Source of the DNA: Allosphingosinicella sp042666435
GTDB lineage: Bacteria; Pseudomonadota; Alphaproteobacteria; Sphingomonadales; Sphingomonadaceae
Direction of reading: 5' to 3'
Assembly: GCF_042666435.1 (NCBI RefSeq)
Contig: NZ_JBHTDC010000001.1
Location: 806,001-870,000, forward strand
DNA length: 64,000 bases
Part shown: in pieces, positions 19,826 to 27,890 of the stretch
Numbering within the stretch: position 1 is the stretch's first letter
Layout: every line of letters begins with the position of its first letter
Program-made: the position numbers and the translations under genes
The notes under the pieces: model-generated
Told to the model about the DNA's origin: nothing
Seen by the model: the letters and a program-made list of their open reading frames with translations, nothing else
The model's database searches: none

Positions 19826-21415
19826 CTAGTCCAATTCCTTCCCCGCCGTCTCCGGCAGCCAGAAGATCGTCACGACCAAGGCCATCGCCACTACCGCCAT
19901 CGTGTACCAGAGGCCGGAGAAGGGATCGCCCGTCCGGGCGATGATCGTCTGGCTGATGAAGGGCAGGAAGCCGCCGAAATAACCGGTGCCGACATGATAG
20001 GGAATCGACATGGAGCTGTAGCGGATGCGGCTTGGGAAGAGTTCGGTCAGCAGCGCCGCGACCGGGCCGAAGGTCGCGCCCGAAAGTGCGCCGAGCGCCA
20101 GAATGGCGAGAAGGATGAGGGCGATATCGCCCACTTCCGGCCGCACCTTGTCGAAGCTGTAGCCGGCACGGGACAAGGCGCCGTCCAGGCTTTCCGGACT
20201 GGTGTCGGCAACCCTCGTCCCGCCGATCGTGACGTCGGTGAGCGGCGCCTCCGATTTGGTATAGTGCACGCCTTTCCTGGAGAAATAATCGAGCAGCCGC
20301 CCGCATTCGCTCGCCTGGCCTTGGGTGGCGAAGGGATTGTAGCTGCAATCCGGGCCGGCGACCACGACCGGCGCCCGCCGCGACGCCTCCGCCAGGGCCG
20401 GGTTGCCGGCATCCGCGATGATATGGAAAAGCGGGAAGAGCAGCAGCAGGGTCGCCGCATAGCCGATGACGATCGGCTTCTTGCGCCCGACTTTGTCGGA
20501 CAGCCAGCCGAAGAAGACGAACCAGAAGAGACCCGCCGCCGCGCCCGCGCCGACCAATAGCTGCGCGGTCGTATCCTCGACCTTCAGCGCGTTCTGGAGG
20601 AAATAGAGCACCTGGAACATCGCCGTATACCAGATGACGGTGAGGCCCGCCGCGATGCCGAGCATGGCGACCAGGATCAGCTTCACGTTGCGCCGGGTCG
20701 AGAAGCTCTCCTTGAGCGGATTGCGGGCCAGCGCGCCCTTCGCCTTCATCGCCAGGAAGACCGGGCTCTCGTTGAGCTTCAACCGCATCCACAGCGAGAT
20801 GGCGAGCAGCAGCAGCGAGAAGAGGAAGGGAACCCGCCACCCCCATTCCGCCCATTGCGCATCGGTGACGAGCAGCTTCGATCCGAGCACCACGACCAGG
20901 CTGAGGACGAAGCCGCCGGCGACGCTCGCCTGGATGAAGCCGGTATAATAGCCGCGCCTGTTCCGGGGCGCGTGTTCGGCGACGTAGATCGCCGCGCCGC
21001 CATATTCGCCGCCCAGCGCCAGCCCCTGCGCGATGCGGAGCAGGATGAGAATGACCGGCGCCGCCATGCCGATCGCGGCATAGCTCGGCACCAGCCCGAC
21101 GCCCGCCGTCGCGACGCCCATCAGCGTGATGGTGATGAGGAAGGTATATTTGCGCCCCAGCCGGTCGCCGAGATAGCCGAACAGCACCGCGCCGAGCGGG
21201 CGGAAGCCGAAGCCTACCGCGAACGAGGCCAGAGCGAGCAGGAATTGCAGCGTCTCGTTGCCGGCCGGGAAGAACAGCCGGCCGATGATCGCCGCGAGCG
21301 TCCCGTAGATGAAGAAATCATACCATTCGAAGACGGTGCCGAGCGAGGACGCGACGATGACCAGCCGGTCCCGCTTCGGATCCACGACATAATCGTCCGC
21401 CACCGCCGTCGCCAT
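19826..21415 (-). CDS. MFS transporter, metabolite:H+ symporter subfamily
   Basis: This 529-residue transporter has the MHS signatures SLGTVFEWYDFFIYG, GRKYTFLITI and ALGGEYGGAAIYVAEHAP, with about twelve helices. An unusual loop of roughly 85 residues between helices 9 and 10, with two cysteines (DCSYNPF and SECGRLL), should face the periplasm. The substrate is unknown. A paralogue with the same kind of loop lies at 31787-33463. It is 28 bp upstream of alr. Confidence 0.88.
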   Translation of the reverse strand: MATAVADDYVVDPKRDRLVIVASSLGTVFEWYDFFIYGTLAAIIGRLFFPAGNETLQFLLALASFAVGFGFRPLGAVLFGYLGDRLGRKYTFLITITLMGVATAGVGLVPSYAAIGMAAPVILILLRIAQGLALGGEYGGAAIYVAEHAPRNRRGYYTGFIQASVAGGFVLSLVVVLGSKLLVTDAQWAEWGWRVPFLFSLLLLAISLWMRLKLNESPVFLAMKAKGALARNPLKESFSTRRNVKLILVAMLGIAAGLTVIWYTAMFQVLYFLQNALKVEDTTAQLLVGAGAAAGLFWFVFFGWLSDKVGRKKPIVIGYAATLLLLFPLFHIIADAGNPALAEASRRAPVVVAGPDCSYNPFATQGQASECGRLLDYFSRKGVHYTKSEAPLTDVTIGGTRVADTSPESLDGALSRAGYSFDKVRPEVGDIALILLAILALGALSGATFGPVAALLTELFPSRIRYSSMSIPYHVGTGYFGGFLPFISQTIIARTGDPFSGLWYTMAVVAMALVVTIFWLPETAGKELD

Positions 21416-21529
21416 ATAGCCTCCGCCCCGTCCTGGCCTTGTCCTTCTCGGCCGTGCCGAGCGTCAGGCCTGAGACAGCGAATGACTATGGCAGCACAAT
21501 CGATCGGACAAGAAGGGTCCGGGCCTAGC

Positions 21530-21904
21530 CTAGAACAAGCGGGCGCCGTTCGGCACCTCATGGTCGGGCCGGACCAGCACGACGGCGCCACTCTCGTCCG
21601 GAAAGCCGACGGTCAGCACCTCCGACATGAAGGGGCCGATCTGCCGAGGCGGAAAATTCACCACCGCCGCCACCTGGCTCCCCATCAGATCCTGGGCGCT
21701 ATAATGTTCGGTGATCTGCGCGCTCGATTTCCTGATGCCGATCCCGGGGCCGAAATCGATCCGGAGCTTCCAGCTCGGCTTGCGCGCCTCGGGAAACGGC
21801 TCGACTCCGATGATCGTCCCGGCCCGGATGTCGACGGCGAGGAATTGGTCGAACGCAATCACCTCGGCGGGCGGGGCGGCTGGATCGGAAAGTTTGTGCG
21901 TCAT
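21530..21904 (-). CDS. csaA: CsaA-like tRNA-binding domain protein
   Basis: A 124-residue OB-fold protein resembling CsaA, an export-related chaperone with a tRNA-binding fold related to the C-terminus of methionyl-tRNA synthetase. Family-like stretches are FLAVDIRAGTIIGVEPFPEA, AQITEHYSAQDLMGSQV and NFPPRQIGPFMSEVL. It is divergent from the glycosyltransferase gene. Confidence 0.88.
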   Translation of the reverse strand: MTHKLSDPAAPPAEVIAFDQFLAVDIRAGTIIGVEPFPEARKPSWKLRIDFGPGIGIRKSSAQITEHYSAQDLMGSQVAAVVNFPPRQIGPFMSEVLTVGFPDESGAVVLVRPDHEVPNGARLF

Positions 21905-21990
21905 ACGGCTTCTTAGCGACCCCGCCCGGCCGGTCCAGCGTCGAAATGCCCACCATTGGCGTTTTCCGGAGGAGCCGCTATCGGACGACG

Positions 21991-23172
21991 ATGGACGCGT
22001 CCGACCTTCGCATCGCCCTATTCAGCGGCAACTATAATTACGTCCGCGACGGCGCCAACCAGGCGCTGAACCGCCTGGTCGGCTATTTGCTGCGCGAGGG
22101 CGCGGCCGTTCGCATCTATTCGCCGACGGTCGACGAGCCGGCGCTGCCGCCGATGGGGGATGTCGTCGGCGTGCCCGCTTTCGCCATTCCCGGGCGCTCC
22201 GAATATCGCTTCCCGATGATGATACCGACGGAGGTGAAGAACGACATCCGGCGATTCGAGCCCAACATCTTCCATGTCGCCAGCCCGGACATTCTCGGTC
22301 ACCGCGCGATCACCCTCGCGCGCGGGCTCGACAAGCCGGTGATCGCGTCGGTCCACACCCGCTTCGAGACCTATCCGCGTTATTACGGCCTCGCTTTCCT
22401 CGAACCGGTGGCGCTCGCCATCCTGCGCCGCTTCTATCGCCGTTGCGACGCCATTTTCGCGCCGTCCGATTCGATGGCGCAATTGCTCCGCGAGCAGCGG
22501 ATGAACTACGATGTCGGCATCTGGACGCGCGGCATCGACCGCGAGATCTTCAATCCCGGCCGGCGCGACCTGCTCTGGCGCCGCGGCCTCGGCATCGACG
22601 ACGACGTGCCGGTGATCGGCTTCGTCGGGCGGCTGGTGATGGAGAAGGGCCTCGACGTCTTTTCCGACACGATCGACCATCTCGAAAAGCGGCAGGTGCG
22701 CCACAAGGTGCTGGTTGTCGGCGAGGGGCCGGCGCGAGACTGGTTCGAGAAGAGGCTGCCGCAGGCGGTCTTCGCCGGTTTCCAGAAAGGCCCGGACCTG
22801 GGCCGCGCGGTCGCCTCGATGGACATGCTGTTCAATCCGTCGGTGACCGAGACGTTCGGCAACGTCACCCTGGAAGCGATGGCGACCGGCCTGCCGGTGG
22901 TCGCCGCCGCCGCGACCGGCAGCGAGAGCCTCGTTTCCGACGGCGTCACCGGCCGCTTGATCCGGCCCGGCGCGATCGACGCCTTCGCGGACGCGCTTGC
23001 TCATTATTGCCGCGACGCCGAAGCCCGCGAGACGGCCGGCCGCGCCGGCTGCGAGGTCAGCGGCCATTATGGCTGGGACGAGGTCAACCAGGCCTTGGTC
23101 GAATCCTATTGCCGCATCGTCCGCCAGCGAGCGGCGGGAGGCCGACCGCCGCCGCCCAGCCCAGTGCCCTGA
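21991..23172 (+). CDS. Glycosyltransferase family 4, mannosyltransferase-like
   Basis: A 393-residue GT-B enzyme. The N-domain has IALFSGNYNYVRDGANQAL and SVHTRFETYPRYYG. The nucleotide-sugar domain has VGRLVMEKGLDVF, FNPSVTETFGNVTLEAMATG and the final ATGSESLV. It resembles GDP-mannose-dependent alpha-mannosyltransferases of the MgtA/PimB type, which suggests glycolipid or envelope glycan synthesis; the sugar is an inference. The ATG at 21991 is selected because homology begins at DLRIALFSG; an earlier ATG at 21946 gives a non-family leader. Confidence 0.85.
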   Translation: MDASDLRIALFSGNYNYVRDGANQALNRLVGYLLREGAAVRIYSPTVDEPALPPMGDVVGVPAFAIPGRSEYRFPMMIPTEVKNDIRRFEPNIFHVASPDILGHRAITLARGLDKPVIASVHTRFETYPRYYGLAFLEPVALAILRRFYRRCDAIFAPSDSMAQLLREQRMNYDVGIWTRGIDREIFNPGRRDLLWRRGLGIDDDVPVIGFVGRLVMEKGLDVFSDTIDHLEKRQVRHKVLVVGEGPARDWFEKRLPQAVFAGFQKGPDLGRAVASMDMLFNPSVTETFGNVTLEAMATGLPVVAAAATGSESLVSDGVTGRLIRPGAIDAFADALAHYCRDAEARETAGRAGCEVSGHYGWDEVNQALVESYCRIVRQRAAGGRPPPPSPVP

Positions 23173-23531
23173 TGCGCGCGCTGCGCATCGTCACCCTGGC
23201 CGTGGCACTGGCGATCGGGCTGAGCGAGATCGCGCGCTGGTGGGGCGATGCCCGGATGCTGCCGCTGGCGCTCGACGAATTGATCGTCGCGGCGGCAATG
23301 ATCTGGGCGGCCAGGGCCAGCACGAGCTTGGGCGCCGCACCGCTGGCCGCGGCCTGGGGCGTTTATTGCGGGCTGATGCTGGCATTGCTCGTGCCGACGC
23401 TGGACCATCTGCTGTTCGGACCCGAAAAAGCGAGCGCGCATTTCTATGCGGTCATTCTGGGCGCGATGCTGGCGGTGGGGCTGTGGGCGCTCGGCCGGTC
23501 GCTGCGCCTCGTTCGCGAACCGTCGCGCTGA
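23172..23531 (+). CDS. Small membrane protein coupled to the glycosyltransferase
   Basis: This 119-residue protein has three or four hydrophobic segments and no motif I recognise. Its ATG overlaps the glycosyltransferase stop (TGATG), so the two are translationally coupled and it may be a membrane partner. Its last 80 bases overlap the 3' end of the convergent hydrolase gene. Confidence 0.65.
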   Translation: MRALRIVTLAVALAIGLSEIARWWGDARMLPLALDELIVAAAMIWAARASTSLGAAPLAAAWGVYCGLMLALLVPTLDHLLFGPEKASAHFYAVILGAMLAVGLWALGRSLRLVREPSR

Positions 23532-24444
23532 CGCTGAACGTACCGTCGTCCGGTGCTCGGCCGTAGCGTGCATCGCCGATCGTGACCTGCGCCAGCCCCC
23601 CTTCCCGGTGGACGGTCGCGAACGGCAGCCGCGACCAATAGAGGAAATCCGCCACCTCCTCGTCGCCCGCCGCGGCCGCGGTGATCGCCGGATCGGCCAT
23701 GTTGGTGGGGACCAGGCCGGGCGCCAGCACCAGCTCGGCGCGCGGCGTCCAGCGCAAGGTGCCGAAGCCGTAACCGGCGCCCACCCGGTAGACGATGGCG
23801 CGGCGGAAGGGATCGACCGGCACCGGACTGGCGACGACCGTCTCAGGTCTGGGAAGGCCACGCCGCTCTACCGCGTCCGCGACCAGCCGTTCGCCCGCCA
23901 GGCTCGCGGCGCCCATTCCGCCGGCATAAAGCGCGACCGCGACCAGAGCGGCGAGAGCGGACCCGCCGGTCGAACGCCGCCGGGCCATCCAGGCGCCGAT
24001 GCCGAGCGCCAGCCACACCCACGGATCGATGATGAACAGGGCGTCGCCGTAATACCATCGCTCCGAGAACGGCATCAGGCAGCGTATGCCGTAGGTGTTG
24101 AGAAAATCGAGCAGGGGATGGGAGAGCGCGCCGATATAAGCGAGCGCGAGCAGCCAGCCCGGATGAACCGGCGCGCGGCCGGCGGGACGCGTGCCGCGGC
24201 GCCCCTGCCAGGCGTCGAAGGCCAGCATGACGGCGGCGAGCAGGAGCGGGAGCAGGACCAATGCGATCGGGCCGTGCGTCCAGCCGCGCCGCCAGGCGAG
24301 GTTCTCGCCGACCAGCAGGCCAAGCGCGTCGAGATCGGGGATATTGGCGGCGATGATGAGCGTCGCCATGCCGAGCCCGGTCTTCTTCTTGAGCCCCGCC
24401 TCGCCAAGCGCGGCCCCGACCAGGCTGTGCGCGAGATTGTCCAT
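23452..24444 (-). CDS. Membrane-bound metal-dependent hydrolase (YdjM/DUF457-like)
   Basis: This 330-residue protein starts with MDNLAHSLVGAALGEAG and has AANIPDLDAL, RRGWTHGPIALV and GALSHPLLDFLNTYG. These histidines and aspartates are the conserved pattern of the YdjM/DUF457 membrane-hydrolase family. About five transmembrane helices are followed by a long hydrophilic C-terminal region (about 190-330). AGGAGG five bases before the ATG at 24444 fixes the start. The extreme C-terminus is low-complexity and overlaps the convergent neighbour by 80 bases. Confidence 0.85.
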   Translation of the reverse strand: MDNLAHSLVGAALGEAGLKKKTGLGMATLIIAANIPDLDALGLLVGENLAWRRGWTHGPIALVLLPLLLAAVMLAFDAWQGRRGTRPAGRAPVHPGWLLALAYIGALSHPLLDFLNTYGIRCLMPFSERWYYGDALFIIDPWVWLALGIGAWMARRRSTGGSALAALVAVALYAGGMGAASLAGERLVADAVERRGLPRPETVVASPVPVDPFRRAIVYRVGAGYGFGTLRWTPRAELVLAPGLVPTNMADPAITAAAAGDEEVADFLYWSRLPFATVHREGGLAQVTIGDARYGRAPDDGTFSVSATVRERGAATGRAPTAPPPASRPE

Positions 24445-24523
24445 CGATCCTCCTGCCAATGAGCCGCTTTGCCCAAGTACGACGCTTTGGGCTAGACTGT
24501 GGGCGCATTCGAAAGGGGACGCG

Positions 24524-25813
24524 ATGCGGATCGGCCTGTCGATCGCGGCTTTGATGTTGGCACCGACGGCGGCGGTCGCCGCCGCGCCGGCACTACCACG
24601 GATCGTGATCGACGCCGCGGCGGAGGGGGTTTGGACCGTTCGCTACCGCCTCGACGCGCCGGCGACGCGGCTCGTCTTCCGGCGTTCGCCCGATCAAAGC
24701 CGCCAGCAGAACTGGGCCGCCGAGTCCGGCTTCGAGATCGTCGCGACCCCTGCGGGCGAGGCGGTGCGGCGCATCGACGGCAGGCCGTTCGCCGCCGTGT
24801 CGCTGACGATGCCACCGCTCTATCGCGAACTGCCCAAGGATTATGCGCCCTTTGCGCCGTTCGGCGATGGCGGCACCCTGTTCCACAGCGGCCGAATGTT
24901 CGCCTGCGCCGAAGCCTGCCCCGAAGATGCGCAATGGCGGATGCGGGTGAATGTGCCTGATGGGCGGGCGATTCTGGTCGATGGCGAACGCAAGCTCGGC
25001 GCCGCCGAATGGATAGATCGGGACAGCGGCCGCAACATCTATGTCGGCGCCGGCGAGCCCGTCGCGACCGCCGATCTGCTTGCCTTGATCGACGGAGCGC
25101 TGCCGGCGACGATCCGCGATCCGCTGATGGCGAGACTACCCGCCTTCATGCGCCATTTCGCGTCGAAATTCGGGACGCTGCCGGCGCGGCCGATGCTGTT
25201 CGCATCCTACGACGCCGGTCACCAGGGCGGCTGGGGCCGGCAGGGCGGCACCCTGCCCGGCCAGGTCTTCACCCATTTCTACGGCGCTCACTGGGCCGAG
25301 GAGATGGCCAAACCGGGTTTCGGCGACGAACTGAGCTGGTTCTTCGCGCACGAGGCGGCGCATCTCTACCAGCGGCAATTGTTCACTCCGGCGCCCGAGG
25401 GAGCCTGGATCCACGAAGGCGGCGCGGAGGCGCTGGCGGTGCTCGCAACGCGCGAGACCGAGCCGCGATCGGCCGCGTTCCTGGCCGCCAAGATCGAGGG
25501 AGCGGACAAAAGATGCACCGAGCTGCTCGACGGCGCCTCGGTTCGGGACGCGATCGCGGCCGGCCGGTTCGAAGCCGCCTATAGCTGCGGTCTGCTGCTC
25601 AACCTCGCGCTGGACGCGGCGCTTCGCCGCGCGGCGCCGGACGGCGACGGGCTCTATTCGCTGTGGCGCGATTATATGGCCCGCGCCGGCGACAAGGGCA
25701 GCGAACACCATTTCCTTGCCGCCATCGCCTCGGCCGGCGGCGCCCCGCTGGCCGAGGCCGTCCGAGCCGCGGTTCGCACGCCCCGGCCGGACTTCACCCG
25801 CTTGGGCGGATGA
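24524..25813 (+). CDS. Exported zinc-peptidase-like protein (HExxH-type)
   Basis: This 429-residue protein has a signal peptide (MRIGLSIAALMLAPTAAVAA). Its C-terminal half carries FFAHEAAHLYQ and, some twenty residues later, WIHEGGAEALA, the arrangement of a gluzincin metallopeptidase active site (two His and a distal Glu). The N-terminal half is beta-rich, loosely like M61 aminopeptidases. Four cysteines (two in FACAEACPE, plus KRCTE and SCGLL) could form disulfides. No specific family is certain. It converges with the PadR gene, six bases away. Confidence 0.65.
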   Translation: MRIGLSIAALMLAPTAAVAAAPALPRIVIDAAAEGVWTVRYRLDAPATRLVFRRSPDQSRQQNWAAESGFEIVATPAGEAVRRIDGRPFAAVSLTMPPLYRELPKDYAPFAPFGDGGTLFHSGRMFACAEACPEDAQWRMRVNVPDGRAILVDGERKLGAAEWIDRDSGRNIYVGAGEPVATADLLALIDGALPATIRDPLMARLPAFMRHFASKFGTLPARPMLFASYDAGHQGGWGRQGGTLPGQVFTHFYGAHWAEEMAKPGFGDELSWFFAHEAAHLYQRQLFTPAPEGAWIHEGGAEALAVLATRETEPRSAAFLAAKIEGADKRCTELLDGASVRDAIAAGRFEAAYSCGLLLNLALDAALRRAAPDGDGLYSLWRDYMARAGDKGSEHHFLAAIASAGGAPLAEAVRAAVRTPRPDFTRLGG

Positions 25814-25819
25814 GCCGCT

Positions 25820-26458
25820 TCATTTGAGACGCTCGATCTTCTGCGCGGCCTCATCGAGTACCGCCGCGATCTGGTGAAGCGTGTCCTCGTCCATCTCTTC
25901 GTGGGAGACGCGGTGCCAGAGCGCCGAGAGCAGATTGCCCACCGCGCGCTTGATCGGGGCGCGGCCCGCGCGCTCGGTGTCGGGCTTGAGATCGCCCAGC
26001 CGATCGAACAAGGCCGCGACCTCATCGGCCTTGTCGGCCAGCTCGTCCTCGCCCTCGCTCGTCACGGCAAACGCCTTGCGCGCGCCCTCCGCCTCGGCTT
26101 CCTCGATCAGTCCCATATCCTGCAACATGGTGAGGGTCGGATAGACGATTCCGGGGCTCGGCGCATAAGCGCCGCCGGTCATCTCCTCGATCGCGCGGAT
26201 GAGGTCGTAGCCGTGGCGCGGCTGGTCGGAGATCAACTTCAACAACACGAGCTTGAGTTCGCCCGATTCGAACATGCGCCGCCGGCCGCCGTGGCGGCGA
26301 CCGTGCCGGCCACCCCGGCCGCCGCGGCCGTCGCCCCACTCGAAGCTCCAGTCGCCCGGCCCCCACGACCCGCTCCGCCCGGCGGCCAGGCTGAAGAGCG
26401 CTTCCGGAAAACCTTTCGACCGGGGGCCGCAATCGCCCCAATTGAATCGCATGCTCAT
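25820..26458 (-). CDS. PadR family transcriptional regulator
   Basis: This 212-residue regulator has a Gly/Arg-rich leader (about 15-60, GRGGRGGRHGRRHGGRRR) and a winged-helix PadR domain (ELKLVLLKLISDQPRHGYDL, GIVYPTLTMLQDMGLIEEA). A C-terminal helical region probably serves dimerisation. The start at 26458 has AGGAG six bases upstream. An 18-bp perfect palindrome just upstream is the likely operator for autorepression. The ligand is unknown. Confidence 0.9.
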   Translation of the reverse strand: MSMRFNWGDCGPRSKGFPEALFSLAAGRSGSWGPGDWSFEWGDGRGGRGGRHGRRHGGRRRMFESGELKLVLLKLISDQPRHGYDLIRAIEEMTGGAYAPSPGIVYPTLTMLQDMGLIEEAEAEGARKAFAVTSEGEDELADKADEVAALFDRLGDLKPDTERAGRAPIKRAVGNLLSALWHRVSHEEMDEDTLHQIAAVLDEAAQKIERLK

Positions 26459-26475
26459 GACCGACTCCTGCTTTA

Positions 26476-26500
26476 AGACATGTCTAAGATATATCTTAGA
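26476..26500. promoter_or_regulatory. Palindromic operator upstream of padR
   Basis: TCTAAGATATATCTTAGA (26483-26500) is a perfect 18-bp palindrome, and AGACATGTCT (26476-26485) overlaps it as a second perfect 10-bp palindrome. The AT-rich site stands out from its surroundings and lies between padR and the divergent rarA, so it could control both. Confidence 0.82.
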
Positions 26501-26567
26501 TAGGTTTCCTGTCAATCGCATCGCGCCGGGCGTTCCACGCCGCCGCAAAGCGGGCTAGAGCGATCCC

Positions 26568-27890
26568 GTGGCCGATCTCTTCGCGAACGAACCGGGGCAG
26601 GCGAGCCAGCCCGACGCGCCTCCGGCGAACGCGCCGCTGGCCGACCGGCTGCGGCCGCGCGCGCTCGACGAAGTCGTGGGGCAGGATCATTTGACCGGGC
26701 CGGACGGCGCGATCGGGCGTATGGTGGCGGCAGGGAAGCTCGCCTCGATGATCCTGTGGGGGCCGCCGGGCACGGGCAAGACGACGATCGCGCGCCTGCT
26801 GGCCGCCGCGGTGGGCATGCGTTTCGTGGCGATCTCGGCGGTCTTCTCCGGCGTGGCCGACCTCAAGAAGGTGTTCGCCGAGGCGAAGGAGCATACGCGC
26901 ATCGGCGCGCGGACCCTGCTGTTCGTGGACGAGATCCACCGCTTCAACCGCGCCCAACAGGATGGATTCCTTCCCTTTGTCGAGGATGGGACCGTCGTTC
27001 TGGTCGGCGCGACGACCGAGAATCCGTCGTTCGAGCTCAACGCGGCCCTGCTTTCGCGCGCGCAGGTGCTGATCCTCAACCGGCTCGACGCGAAAGCGCT
27101 GTGCCAGCTTCTCGACCGCGCCGAGGCGCTGATCGAGCGGGCCCTCCCCCTCACCCCGGAGGCGCGGGACGCGCTGGTCGCGACCGCCGACGGCGACGGG
27201 CGCTTCCTCCTCAATCAGGCGGAAACCCTGTTCTCGATCGACATCGCCGAACCGCTCGATCCGGCCGGCCTCTCGGCGCTGCTCCACCGCCGGGTCGCGG
27301 TCTACGACAAGGACCGCGAAGGGCATTACAACCTCATCTCCGCGCTCCACAAGGCGATCCGCGGCTCCGATCCGCAGGCGGCGCTCTACTATCTCGCGCG
27401 GATGCTGGTCGCGGGCGAGGAGCCGCTCTATCTGCTCCGCCGCCTGGTGCGCACGGCGTCCGAGGATATCGGCCTCGCCGACCCGCAGGCTTTGGTCCAG
27501 TGCCTCGCCGCCAAGGATGCCTATGATTTCCTCGGCTCGCCGGAGGGAGAACTCGCTTTGGTCCAGGCCTGCCTCTATCTGGCGACCGCGCCCAAATCGA
27601 ACGCGATCTATGCGGCTCAGAAATCGGCCTGGCGATCGGCAAGGGACACGGGCTCGCTGATGCCGCCCAAGAACATATTGAACGCGCCCACCAGGCTCAT
27701 GAAGCAGGTGGGCTACGGCAAGGGATACCAATATGATCACGATGCTCCGGAGGGCTTTTCCGGCGACAATTACTGGCCCGAGGAGATGGAGCCGCAGACC
27801 TTCTACGAACCCGTCGACCGCGGCTTCGAGAAGCGCATCGCCGAGCGCATCGCCTTCTGGGAGGAACGCCGTGCCGAAATACGAAAATGA
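26568..27890 (+). CDS. rarA: Replication-associated recombination protein A (RarA/MgsA)
   Basis: This 440-residue clamp-loader-like AAA+ ATPase acts at stalled forks. Walker A is GPPGTGKTT, Walker B is LLFVDEIHRFNRAQQD, sensor 1 is VGATTENPSFELN, and the C-terminal tetramerisation region contains RTASEDIGLADPQAL. The start is GTG at 26568. The gene overlaps the next one by 20 bases. Confidence 0.95.
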   Translation: MADLFANEPGQASQPDAPPANAPLADRLRPRALDEVVGQDHLTGPDGAIGRMVAAGKLASMILWGPPGTGKTTIARLLAAAVGMRFVAISAVFSGVADLKKVFAEAKEHTRIGARTLLFVDEIHRFNRAQQDGFLPFVEDGTVVLVGATTENPSFELNAALLSRAQVLILNRLDAKALCQLLDRAEALIERALPLTPEARDALVATADGDGRFLLNQAETLFSIDIAEPLDPAGLSALLHRRVAVYDKDREGHYNLISALHKAIRGSDPQAALYYLARMLVAGEEPLYLLRRLVRTASEDIGLADPQALVQCLAAKDAYDFLGSPEGELALVQACLYLATAPKSNAIYAAQKSAWRSARDTGSLMPPKNILNAPTRLMKQVGYGKGYQYDHDAPEGFSGDNYWPEEMEPQTFYEPVDRGFEKRIAERIAFWEERRAEIRK

